A stretch of DNA of 17,895 nt. It comes from RUG806 sp963624415 (lineage in GTDB: Bacteria; Bacillota; Clostridia; Oscillospirales; Acutalibacteraceae). The DNA lies in contig CAVFPQ010000036.1 in assembly GCA_963624415.1 (NCBI GenBank), forward strand, positions 1 to 17,895, given 5' to 3'. Below the pieces are notes generated by a model. The model made no database searches. It had not been told where the DNA came from and saw only the letters and a list, made by a program, of their open reading frames with translations. Made by a program: the position numbers and the translations under genes. Each line of letters opens with the position of its first letter. The first letter of the stretch is position 1. This document shows, one piece after another, positions 7,077 through 15,423 of this stretch.

Positions 7077-7167
7077 TTATAATCCAAGAATCTGCTTTTT
7101 CTTTGCGTCAAATTCTTCTTGAGTAATAACACCCATATCGAGCAACTCTTTGAATTTCTTTAGTTCA
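7077..7167 (-). pseudogene. SHOCT domain, out of frame with its upstream gene
   Basis: In a second minus frame the sequence encodes ADELKKFKELLDMGVITQEE followed by FDAKKKQILGL and a stop at 7077-7079. This fits the SHOCT (short C-terminal) domain pattern of a charged helix, G-[VI]-I-T-x-E-E-F and a lysine-rich helix. It has no start of its own. Reading six rather than seven G at 7198-7204 fuses it seamlessly to the gene ending at 7168, giving a 251-residue protein spanning 7077-7833. Confidence 0.85.
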
Positions 7168-7833
7168 TCAGCCTGAGACGTTTGCTGTACAATAGTACCC
7201 CCCCTGTAAAGCTTTTTTCAATTCATCCTTTCGCGTTTCAATATAATTTACAATCTCTCTGGCTTCAGCCACCATTGAAGGTTGAATGGGTATTGAGTTT
7301 TCATCGTTAATCATATCCGTTACACCGCCTTTACTTTCAATACTTCCCGGATATGCAAACTGTATAAATCCAACTGTCAAGCCGGAAGGCTCTCTGAATT
7401 GAACTGATGTTATATCTGTAAAATTAATACGCTTACCGCCTAGTGCTCCGCCACGTGAAATATTCGTTATTAACGAACCGACCTGCATATGGTTAATAAT
7501 GACATACGAGTCGTATACCTCTAAACCGGTGCCGGTATGAGCTGTAAGTTTGTATTTATAATCTTTAATCACACCATGTGCTTTCTCAATCTGTTCAGCC
7601 GCATAATTAATAGCTTGATGTGCAAGAGCCTTATCTGCATACTTAAAAGCACAAATAAGAACCTTACCATTGTGTGTGCCATGAGCTACACCATTTGTAA
7701 GTGCCGTAACAGGAGTAGAAATCAATTTAAACCATGTCATTTCTGAATATGGTATTTCTTTTCCGTTAAAAATAAAAGCGTCTTCGGAAACTCCCCAAGG
7801 TTTGCACCCCATTGCCTTAAATCTTGCATTCAT
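7168..7833 (-). CDS. PH-like (DUF4429-type) protein, C-terminus frameshifted before SHOCT
   Basis: A 221-residue protein that appears to hold two related beta-rich PH-like halves (about residues 10-90 and 96-190). The second half, with GSLITNISRGGALGGKRINFTDITSVQFREPS, resembles DUF4429-type domains often joined to SHOCT. The last eleven residues after Q210 are frameshift-derived: a G7 tract (7198-7204, C on the plus strand) moves the ribosome out of the frame encoding the SHOCT tail. GGAGGTG at 7841-7847 precedes the ATG by about 7 bases. No signal peptide or membrane segment is seen. The function of the family is unknown; such proteins are often found on accessory DNA. The G7 may be a true slippage tract, an inactivating mutation or a homopolymer sequencing error. 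Confidence 0.75.
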   Translation of the reverse strand: MNARFKAMGCKPWGVSEDAFIFNGKEIPYSEMTWFKLISTPVTALTNGVAHGTHNGKVLICAFKYADKALAHQAINYAAEQIEKAHGVIKDYKYKLTAHTGTGLEVYDSYVIINHMQVGSLITNISRGGALGGKRINFTDITSVQFREPSGLTVGFIQFAYPGSIESKGGVTDMINDENSIPIQPSMVAEAREIVNYIETRKDELKKALQGGYYCTANVSG

Positions 7834-7867
7834 AAAAATGCACCTCCAAAATTAGAATTGTATCTCT

Positions 7868-7893
7868 ATTATACTACCCCCCCATTTTGTCAA
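7868..7893 (-). promoter_or_regulatory. Consensus promoter hexamers with a G7 tract in a short spacer
   Basis: On the minus strand a perfect TTGACA (7888-7893) and a perfect TATAAT (7868-7873) lie upstream of the PH-like gene. The spacer is only 14 bases (7874-7887) and contains seven G. The optimum is about 17. The start codon is 35 bases from the -10 box, leaving room for the GGAGGTG site. Confidence 0.65.
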
Positions 7894-8024
7894 TAGCTTT
7901 TTCCGTAATACTCATTTAATATTTTTCTATAAATATTCTTCTCAGGTTCATTGCCGACATATTACTCCTCAGTTTTCTGCCCAACCGACTCATTGCTCAT
8001 TTCTGATTGCTCATTGCTGATTTT

Positions 8025-8068
8025 AAAAAACCGCCCCGATCTTTTTTTAGGACCGGGAGCGGTTTTAT
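8025..8068. terminator. Intrinsic terminator of the giant MBG-repeat gene
   Basis: AAAACCGC (8027-8034) pairs with GCGGTTTT (8059-8066). The stem extends through CCCG/CGGG with one bulged base around a T-rich loop. On the minus strand the stem ends in a six-T run, and it lies 15 bases after the stop codon of the gene at 8084. The plus-strand flank is also T-rich, so it may act both ways. Confidence 0.85.
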
Positions 8069-8083
8069 TTTAATTATGCGAAA

Positions 8084-11000
8084 TTACTTGATTCTGCCGA
8101 AAATCTGAGTTATCTGAGAGACAAGGCGATAGAACCACTTGACAATCTTCTGCCAGAATGAAAGCTTTTCGGCTTCGACCGTACCGTCGGATTCAGCTGT
8201 GCAGGAGATTACATAAGGTGAGTTTGCGGCACTCTGAGCGACACAGACGAGGTAACAACCTTCATCGTTGGATGTAAGCGTATACTCGGAAGTATTGTAA
8301 GCTACAAGCTTACCGCTGCTTCTGTAATCGTCGCCGGAGTTGTTGATTCTGTACCATGTGTAAACTATGTACTGAGGAGCGTCATCGGGCAGTGAGTTTG
8401 TCACGACATAGACCTTAGAACCGGACTGAAGTGTGCCGGCGATGGACATATCAAGATCAAGCTCCGCCTTTGTTACCGTAAGGGTAATATACGCTTCTTC
8501 TGTTGCGTAGTTATTGGAGTTATAGGGTGTGTAAACTACCTTATAGACATTGTTGAATGTGCCGACACCCTTGGGAGTGGACATTGAATCAACCATTGAA
8601 ATCTTGCCGTTCGGTGCTTCATAGCTTGAAGTGAATACTGCTGTCGCAAGCTTGTTGCCGTAAACAACCGTTGCGCTTGTGGGCAGTGCAACACCGGATA
8701 CGTGAGCCTTTGTAATTTCAACTGTAAGATTTGTATTAAGCACCTTGAGAGCATAGTTGCCGGCCTTGCTTCCCGCAAGCTCGGGGACAGTATACTCAAC
8801 AGACTTTTTGCCTGCGTCCGCCGTCTTTACAGTGCCGACTGCGGTTGTGTCGGAGAGCATTACATTGCCTTCGTCACCGCTGTAAATGTTTGAAAGTGCC
8901 GAGAATGTTACATCAACATTAAGATTTGAGGGATCGTATTCACGGTTAACCGCTGTGGAAGTTACATAAACGGTTCTCTGCTTTACGTTTACATTGCCGT
9001 TTACATATACGAAGTTGTAGTTTTCGCTTTCGTATCTGCCGTCGATGCTTACGGTGTATGTGCCGACATCGCTGCCCGGCTGATAAGCGCACTTAAGAAG
9101 AATGTATCCCGCAAGATCCTTAACGGTATCGGCACCTGTGAGACCTCTTACTGTTGTGTAGTATGTAGGTTCATTGTCGCCGTAAGTGATATTGAAGGAA
9201 GCCGCGGTTACGGTTACCGTTGCCTTCTGTACATCAAATGCAACTTCATATGAAACAGTTGCGTAGTTCGCTGTGTCCGCAGGTGTATAAACAGCTGTGT
9301 AAGTATGACTGCCGGCTGTCGGCACAACGCTCTTGACATCTGCCGCCCACTGCCAGCGTGAGTCGCCGAGGCTTATATCGGACAGGTGTTTACCTGCGTC
9401 ATAAGTTACTGTGCCAACATCGGGAATGGGATAATCGGGAGTTGCCTTCTGAATTTCAACACTGAGTGTGTCAATGTTTGTTATCTCAAGAACATAGTTT
9501 GCGCTCTTGTTGCCGATAAGCTGAACATCGGATACGGATACCTTCTGAAGTCCGGCGTGATAGTCTGCCACCTTGCCCTTAGCCTTCGCTTCGTCTATAC
9601 GTACCGAAGCGGATGAATCTGCGGGGGCAATGGACGCTGTGTTAATCTCAAACGAGAGGTCAACATCATAGTTGTTTACTTCATATTCTCTTGACTGTGC
9701 GACAGCCTTCGCAAGAAGCTTTCTTGCCGTGATATTGGCTTTGCCGCCGTTTTCGAGAGAAGTTACTATCTCGTAGTTATCGGCATCCGCACCTGTGAGT
9801 ACAGCCTCTGTGCATGTTACGGTTTTGCCTGTGCCGACATTGGCGTCTGCGAATACGAATGATGCCTTGCCGAGACTTACATCGTCCGAGCCTATCTTTC
9901 CGTTCTCGGTGTAGGTGTAATCGGTGGCGTTTGCGTAGCCGTCGTATGTCTTGTCGTTAACTGTAAACGCTACATTATAGGGAGCCTTCGAGATAACGAG
10001 TGTGCCGACCGTAAGGTTTGATGCGGGGGAATAAACAACCGTGCTTGTGCCTGTTTCGATTGTCTTGCCGTTTGCGTCAGTCGTGATGCTTGTATAAACG
10101 GGAGTTGCGATATCAACCGTTACGGTGTATGTGCCTGCCGCTTTGGGAATAGTTGTCGAGCCGTTGTACTTTACGGTTATGTCACCGACACGTGCATATG
10201 CCGTTTTGCCGGTAAGCTGTTTAATAGTAACGGAATGTGTTTTGCCGTCATAAACAACCGTATTCGAGCCGCCGAAGGTCATACCTTCAATCGAGAAATA
10301 CTCGGCAAAATCGGAAGCGTTGAATATTTCGGAAACATCCGTAAGCTGAGGAGCGATCTTTGTTGTGGTGTAGCTCGCTTTGCCGTCATAATAGCCTGTC
10401 GCCGTTGCTGTTACCGTAACGGTGAGATTTTCCTGAGCGGAATTAAGTATAAGAGATGTGCCTGTGCCGAGCTGAACACCGTTTGAATCCTTCCAAACGA
10501 ATGTATACGAACCGACTTCATTCGGGGTAAGACCGGATACGTCAACCGTAAGAGTTGAACCTGTCATCGGGTTGCCTGTTACGGCGAGAGAGCCTTCAAT
10601 GGGCTTTTTGTTTACAATAAGAGAAATTGTAAGGTTCTTTACAACATTATAGTTTGTGGTGTCATCGGGTATAAATGTTGCCGTGTAATCGTTCCAGGGT
10701 TCCGATCTCCAGCCGGGAGCCGTATCGGACTCATCATACTCATAATGACCTGCGACATCAACCGTGCCGCCTGTGAATACGGCATCCGCAAGAGTCTGAC
10801 CGTAAACTATTGTCGCCGACGGATACGCCGTGATGGACGGATCTGCCTTTATAACTGTGATTGTGTTGTTTTCAACGGATACAGTATAGTTTTTGAATGT
10901 AGCCTCGCTTATGTCAATATAGAAGCGATAGCCTTCATCATTAACGGGCGAACCCTTTGTGTAGTCCGTGCCGAACTTGATTTTACCCTCGGCAACTGTA

Positions 11001-14000
11001 TTGATATTCTGACCGTTCTTAGCGCCGACAAGCTTGACGTGCTTTGCAAGCTCTGTTTCGGTGGGTTTGTCGGAATTATATTTTACCGAGAAGTTCTGAG
11101 CCGTGATTGTAAGAACGGCGGGCTTTACGGTAAGAGTACCGTTTACGATTTTTACGGTATAGTTCTCAGAACAGGTGAAGCTCTGAGTAGCTCTTATTGC
11201 GTATTCGCCGACATTGCCGTTTGTAGCCTGACTGTAATCGGTAGTAAGGTTAAACTGAGGAGCGGAGCCGTTTGCCGTAATAGCCGTTTCGGTATCGTCA
11301 CCGACAAGACGGGATTCATCAAATGTAACGCTTGCCGCCGCAGCAACAAAGTTTTCGCCATAAGAAATCACGGAGTCGGAAACCGTAAATACTATCTCAC
11401 GGGGTGTAACGGTGATAAGACCGTTCTGTGTTGTGAATGTATAGTTGCCGTTTACATCAACAAGATTGGGAGCTGAGATATATACGGCATAGCCTGTATC
11501 ATTCTTCTTGTCGCCCTGCTTGTAGTCGGTGCTTACGGAAATATTACCGCTTGTTGTGACAGCGTCAATATTAAAGTCGGGATCGTTTGCCGCAGTATAT
11601 GTGAAAGCCGTAATATTGGGAATGTTGTCACCGTAGGAAACAACGCCCTTATAAGAGATAACAACGGGGGTGGGCTTGATTGTTACGGGAACATCAAACT
11701 CTACGATCTCGTAGTTTGCGGAGTCTGACGGTGTGAACACAGCCTTGTAGCTGTTTACGTTAACCGTGGGGTTGGTTGAGGGTGATGACCACTGCCATTT
11801 GCCGCCATTATTGAATGCGTCAAGAGAAATATCGGCAAGTGTTCTGTTTCTCTGATAGAACATATCGGCAACTGTGGGTGTCGATACCGCAGGTGTGGCC
11901 TTTGTGATTTCAACAGTGAGCTTGTCGCCCGTGTCAAAAATTATCTGCTTAAGAGAATAGCAGGAGCTTCTGCCGCCTGTAAAGCTATCGGCAACGACAC
12001 TGTCATAAATGCCGCCGACTTCTCTTGTGCCTGCGCCGTTGTTTGCAAGAGTACCTTCAATATTCTTTACGGAAATGTCATCCGCACCGAATTTGCCGTC
12101 TGTGATTTCAAACTTTACGGTAACATTATAGTTATCGGGATTGTAAGCACGGCTTACTGCCGATGCCTTGACGGTTATTTCACGCTTTTCAACAGTCAGA
12201 TAACCGACAGGGTTGTTATTTGTGTCACCTGGAACAAGATTTACATTATAGTTTTTAAGAATGTCAAGCGAATAATTCTTGAAATCGGCTTTTATTGCAT
12301 ATTTGCCGACAAGGGTTTCACCGGCCTTGTACTGTGTCCAGTAGCCGCCGATGCTAAGCGTATACTGAATATTTTCCGCCAATGTCGCCTTTGCGGTGTC
12401 GTTATCAAGCTCTTTGCCGACGAGACCGTCAAAGAACGTTGAAAATGCTGTGCCAAACTCTGTATCGCCGTATGTTACTGTTGCGGTCTGAGGCTTAAGA
12501 TACAGCTGCGCTTTGTCTACCGTGTAATTAACGGTAAATGAAGTCTGCTGATAGTTATAAGTGCTTGATGCGGGTGTCCAGAGAATTTCAACCGTGCCCG
12601 AACCTGCGTCCTTATAACCTGAGCCGTCAACGGCATTTTTGAATGAGAATGTGCCGGCGGGCTTTTCGTTGTTAACGCCGTCTGCCGCAAAGGTTGCAAG
12701 CAGAAGCTTTTCGTTAAGCTTTTCGCCGTATGTGGCACTTACCTTCTGAACCAATGTGCCTCTTGTTACGCTTGCGGGAGTGATATTAAGTTCAAATGTG
12801 ACACTCTTGCCATATCTGTTTTTATAGAGTGCCGTGTCTTTGCCGTATATTGTGTTGTCGTCTATTGTTGCGGTTACGGAGTATTTACCTACATTTGTGG
12901 GGAGTGTGGTATCATCACCCGAGACCGTTGTTCCGTCGGCAAGAGTGCCTGTCCATGAATAATGAACATCGATTTTGCTTGAGTCTTTTTTGTTGCAGTT
13001 ATAGTCTGCCGTGCAGTCTGTGCTGTTTCTGGTTTCCGTTACCGTAAAGCCTATGTCACTTGCGAGAATGGGCTTGCCGGTGTAGACCGCATTGTTATTT
13101 GTGACTTTTATGTCGATATTCGCGGGCACACGTCTGACGTAGTCAACAAAGATATAAAGCGGCTGTGTTGAATCTGAAGGAGTTGTATTATCGGCACTGC
13201 CGGTAAAATCCTTTATGACAGTACCTTTTACACCGGTTACATCAAATTCGGAGAATCGTTTGGTTGTTGTAGTATACGCAACGCTTTTAAGCTGCCAGTA
13301 ATTGTCATTATAGACTTCACCGCCGCTCTGATATTTAACGCCTGATGTTCCTGTTTTTGTATTGCCGTTTGCAAGTCCCGAAAGCGAAACTTCCTTTTTG
13401 ACTATATCTGTGCCATCGGCAAGAGGAGTATAGGAATAACCCACATTGCCGTCGGACGACACAACAGATGTATCAATCTTTGTCTTATTCTGATCCGACC
13501 AATACCTGTAAACGATATGAACACGATATGTACCTTCAACCGCGCCGTTTTCGATTGATGCGGGGTGTGAAGTCTGATCTGTGCTAAGTGTGCATGTATA
13601 GGTGTTGCCGTCTTCATCCTTGTACTGACCGCCGCTGATTGTTGTACCTGCCAATACGTTCATGGGATACGTTGCCCCTGCGGGAGTAGTTTTATAAAGT
13701 TCTGTACCGCTTCCGAAAAGTTCCTCACTTGAATAAGGAAGCTTCGAACCTGCTATAACGGATGCTTCTTTGTAGTCAAGTGTTGTGAGTTTGTCGTAAC
13801 CCGTAAACTTGTCTGTAGCGGAGTAAATAGTAGCATCGGTTATTACAGGTGTATTGCCGGATGTAGTATAAATACCGCATTGATAAACATACGCTGTACC
13901 TTCTTCAAAAGCGTTATTTGTATCGGAAAGTTTTGAAGTATACGAAAACGTACCGCCGTTTACAATTATGTTTTTGGAAGAGCATATACCGAGGGCAACA

Positions 14001-14911
14001 CAGACAGCTTTTGCACCTTTCTTATGTGCAATGCCACTGGATTCACCGCAGCTGGTCTCGGCTGACACCGTAAAAGCCGCATCCCCGTTAACTTCAACAT
14101 TACCGCCGTAGATGCCGTAAGCATACGCACGCGTCTCGGAAATATCACCACGGTCATTAAAACCTCTGCCAACAGCATTCGCGGTAATCTTTGCACCGTT
14201 TACAACGGATGACGCCGAATCAATATTGTAAATGCCCGACATGGCAACTGTAACGGTTGCGTCGTTACAAGTAAGACCTGACCTATCCTGTTTATATGAT
14301 TCTTCGGAAGAAACATAAATTGAAACATTTTTGTTAACAGTAAGCGTACCGCTGTTTGAAATACCCTCAAGACGACAATATGCCGTCTCTTTATCTTTGC
14401 CGGACTCCATGTTAAATCTGTTATTTACGAGATAAATGCTTGAAGCCGAAACATCAGCCGATGAGCGGTTGGGGCTTGCAGCCGACGAACCGGAGTAAAT
14501 ATTAAGCGTACCATTATTGACAATCGCACGAATGCCCCTTAACTGCCAATGACCGTCAGAGGACTTTTCGTAATAAATACGCTTACCGTTCATATAGAGA
14601 TTTACGGTAATTCCCGACGGAATTACAATGCCGTCATAAACGGCGTCTTCACCAATACTATCCGGTACGGGTACGAGAATATTGTCATCGAGAATAAGAT
14701 CGACAACCGTTCCGCTCGCAAGGCCGCTGAGCGAAGAGTTGATACCCGAGGCGGTTGTGCCTCTTATCTGTGTATTTTCGGCGGCAATAGCTGTTGTGCC
14801 GTCAAACGAGAGGAATGGCACAGCGGTCAGCATAAGGCAGACAGCAAGAAGAGCTGTAAAAACTCTTGCTATTTTGTGCTTCCTTTCAAAAATCTGCGAA
14901 TTATTACCCAC
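8084..14911 (-). CDS. Giant secreted MBG/Ig-like repeat protein (2275 aa), probable surface adhesin
   Basis: An exported protein with a signal peptide (basic RKHK, hydrophobic VFTALLAVCLMLTAVPFL, probable cleavage after AIAA near residue 44). Residues about 50-430 are rich in short beta turns with NGTLNIY / SGTLTVNKN / VEVNGDAAF motifs, suggesting a beta-helix-like head. An InlB/Flg_new-like segment may follow (about 460-590). From about 610 to 2150 there are tandem MBG- and YDG-like Ig-fold units: YGD/YGE/YGQ strand starts recur, three SRxYxxxNY units appear (near 930, 1750 and 2000), and four [DIS]-WQW-x-YTPxDxxNY-type units are seen. An Ig-like TWYR domain lies at about 2170-2248. The last 27 residues are an aromatic amphipathic helix. 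No LPXTG, SLH or dockerin module is visible. I choose the GTG at 14911 because AAAGGAGG (14919-14926) sits 7 bases away; an ATG 54 bases upstream overlaps that site. Binding partner unknown. Confidence 0.88.
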   Translation of the reverse strand: MGNNSQIFERKHKIARVFTALLAVCLMLTAVPFLSFDGTTAIAAENTQIRGTTASGINSSLSGLASGTVVDLILDDNILVPVPDSIGEDAVYDGIVIPSGITVNLYMNGKRIYYEKSSDGHWQLRGIRAIVNNGTLNIYSGSSAASPNRSSADVSASSIYLVNNRFNMESGKDKETAYCRLEGISNSGTLTVNKNVSIYVSSEESYKQDRSGLTCNDATVTVAMSGIYNIDSASSVVNGAKITANAVGRGFNDRGDISETRAYAYGIYGGNVEVNGDAAFTVSAETSCGESSGIAHKKGAKAVCVALGICSSKNIIVNGGTFSYTSKLSDTNNAFEEGTAYVYQCGIYTTSGNTPVITDATIYSATDKFTGYDKLTTLDYKEASVIAGSKLPYSSEELFGSGTELYKTTPAGATYPMNVLAGTTISGGQYKDEDGNTYTCTLSTDQTSHPASIENGAVEGTYRVHIVYRYWSDQNKTKIDTSVVSSDGNVGYSYTPLADGTDIVKKEVSLSGLANGNTKTGTSGVKYQSGGEVYNDNYWQLKSVAYTTTTKRFSEFDVTGVKGTVIKDFTGSADNTTPSDSTQPLYIFVDYVRRVPANIDIKVTNNNAVYTGKPILASDIGFTVTETRNSTDCTADYNCNKKDSSKIDVHYSWTGTLADGTTVSGDDTTLPTNVGKYSVTATIDDNTIYGKDTALYKNRYGKSVTFELNITPASVTRGTLVQKVSATYGEKLNEKLLLATFAADGVNNEKPAGTFSFKNAVDGSGYKDAGSGTVEILWTPASSTYNYQQTSFTVNYTVDKAQLYLKPQTATVTYGDTEFGTAFSTFFDGLVGKELDNDTAKATLAENIQYTLSIGGYWTQYKAGETLVGKYAIKADFKNYSLDILKNYNVNLVPGDTNNNPVGYLTVEKREITVKASAVSRAYNPDNYNVTVKFEITDGKFGADDISVKNIEGTLANNGAGTREVGGIYDSVVADSFTGGRSSCYSLKQIIFDTGDKLTVEITKATPAVSTPTVADMFYQRNRTLADISLDAFNNGGKWQWSSPSTNPTVNVNSYKAVFTPSDSANYEIVEFDVPVTIKPTPVVISYKGVVSYGDNIPNITAFTYTAANDPDFNIDAVTTSGNISVSTDYKQGDKKNDTGYAVYISAPNLVDVNGNYTFTTQNGLITVTPREIVFTVSDSVISYGENFVAAAASVTFDESRLVGDDTETAITANGSAPQFNLTTDYSQATNGNVGEYAIRATQSFTCSENYTVKIVNGTLTVKPAVLTITAQNFSVKYNSDKPTETELAKHVKLVGAKNGQNINTVAEGKIKFGTDYTKGSPVNDEGYRFYIDISEATFKNYTVSVENNTITVIKADPSITAYPSATIVYGQTLADAVFTGGTVDVAGHYEYDESDTAPGWRSEPWNDYTATFIPDDTTNYNVVKNLTISLIVNKKPIEGSLAVTGNPMTGSTLTVDVSGLTPNEVGSYTFVWKDSNGVQLGTGTSLILNSAQENLTVTVTATATGYYDGKASYTTTKIAPQLTDVSEIFNASDFAEYFSIEGMTFGGSNTVVYDGKTHSVTIKQLTGKTAYARVGDITVKYNGSTTIPKAAGTYTVTVDIATPVYTSITTDANGKTIETGTSTVVYSPASNLTVGTLVISKAPYNVAFTVNDKTYDGYANATDYTYTENGKIGSDDVSLGKASFVFADANVGTGKTVTCTEAVLTGADADNYEIVTSLENGGKANITARKLLAKAVAQSREYEVNNYDVDLSFEINTASIAPADSSASVRIDEAKAKGKVADYHAGLQKVSVSDVQLIGNKSANYVLEITNIDTLSVEIQKATPDYPIPDVGTVTYDAGKHLSDISLGDSRWQWAADVKSVVPTAGSHTYTAVYTPADTANYATVSYEVAFDVQKATVTVTAASFNITYGDNEPTYYTTVRGLTGADTVKDLAGYILLKCAYQPGSDVGTYTVSIDGRYESENYNFVYVNGNVNVKQRTVYVTSTAVNREYDPSNLNVDVTFSALSNIYSGDEGNVMLSDTTAVGTVKTADAGKKSVEYTVPELAGSKAGNYALKVLNTNLTVEITKAHVSGVALPTSATVVYGNKLATAVFTSSYEAPNGKISMVDSMSTPKGVGTFNNVYKVVYTPYNSNNYATEEAYITLTVTKAELDLDMSIAGTLQSGSKVYVVTNSLPDDAPQYIVYTWYRINNSGDDYRSSGKLVAYNTSEYTLTSNDEGCYLVCVAQSAANSPYVISCTAESDGTVEAEKLSFWQKIVKWFYRLVSQITQIFGRIK

Positions 14912-14918
14912 AATAATT

Positions 14919-14926
14919 CCTCCTTT
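14919..14926 (-). promoter_or_regulatory. Strong ribosome binding site that selects a GTG start
   Basis: AAAGGAGG on the minus strand, 7 bases before the GTG at 14911. It lies inside the longer open frame that begins with an ATG at 14965, and that ATG has no comparable site. Starting at the GTG also puts the basic region and hydrophobic core at a normal signal-peptide distance from the N-terminus. Confidence 0.8.
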
Positions 14927-15002
14927 ATAGTGACCGATGGTTTGAAGAACTGTTGTTTTTACCAAAAATAAGCTCTTTCGGCCAACCTATTTATACACAT
15001 TC

Positions 15003-15031
15003 AGTATACTTTTTTTTGAGGCAAGTGTCAA
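15003..15031 (-). promoter_or_regulatory. Sigma-A-type promoter of the giant secreted protein
   Basis: Minus strand TTGACA (15026-15031), a 17-base spacer and TATACT (15003-15008). This is one base from full consensus with ideal spacing. The predicted transcript start is near 14996, giving an approximately 85-base 5' leader before the GTG. No operator-like dyad is obvious around it. Confidence 0.8.
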
Positions 15032-15101
15032 GAGAATATGATTTTTTTTGCGAAAAATGAAACAGTCAAATTTTGTGCAATTTCACAAATAATTTTGCGT
15101 A

Positions 15102-15130
15102 TTGAATTGGTGTAATATAAGTGGTAAAAT
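15102..15130 (+). promoter_or_regulatory. Possible promoter for glmU
   Basis: TTGAAT (15102-15107), a 17-base spacer and TAAAAT (15125-15130). It faces away from the minus-strand promoter at 15003-15031 and is the best plus-strand candidate in the gap, but it is about 290 bases from glmU with a palindromic element in between. The region is AT-rich, so chance matches are easy. Confidence 0.35.
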
Positions 15131-15188
15131 AAAGGGTGTATGCTGACATCGTTATTCGGCAGTATGTATCAGGCAAACTACATCTAAA

Positions 15189-15368
15189 AATGCATAATGC
15201 ATAATTCATAATGCATAATGAAGGAAAACGCTGAGGCGTTTTAGTTTATAAAGCTCCGCCAATGGTGAGTTGACCTGTTAAAAATTTGCTTCTGTGTTTG
15301 CGAAGCTGTATAAATCAAGTCCGCAGGACTTCCGACATTATGCATTATGCATTGTGAATTCTACATTA
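15189..15368 (-). repeat. Dispersed palindromic element, copy 3 (inverted)
   Basis: The same parts as copy 1 but in reverse orientation. It has an ATGCATAATG-rich arm (15191-15220), hairpin C as AAAACGC/GCGTTTT (15225-15231/15236-15242), the TTTATAAAGCTCCGC arm, a variable centre, GCGAAGCTGTATAAATC, hairpin B AAGTCC/GGACTT (15317-15322/15326-15331) and an ATTATGCATTATGCAT arm. It fills most of the 458-bp gap upstream of glmU. Confidence 0.8.
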
Positions 15369-15423
15369 AAAAAAGCACCTTTTTCCGCAAAACCCAATAC
15401 TTTCTGTTCGTTAGGATGATTAT

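Noticed and set aside
10235..10486. Plus-strand 83-codon ORF within the giant gene
   Set aside because: It is an antisense shadow of the repeat-coding frame with no ribosome site or recognisable product.
10745..11476. 243-codon open frame on the plus strand inside the giant gene
   Set aside because: It is the reverse complement of the MBG repeat region. The product is Cys/Arg-rich with no domain, and the minus-strand gene has a promoter, ribosome site, signal peptide and terminator.
14912..14965. ATG start 18 codons upstream for the giant protein
   Set aside because: The extension reads through the AAAGGAGG ribosome site at 14919-14926, which points to the GTG at 14911.
15140..15187. 15-codon ORF (MLTSLFGSMYQANYI) after AAAGGG in the giant gene/glmU gap
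   Set aside because: It is too short to judge. The putative promoter at 15102-15130 would start transcription almost at its ATG, leaving out the ribosome site.
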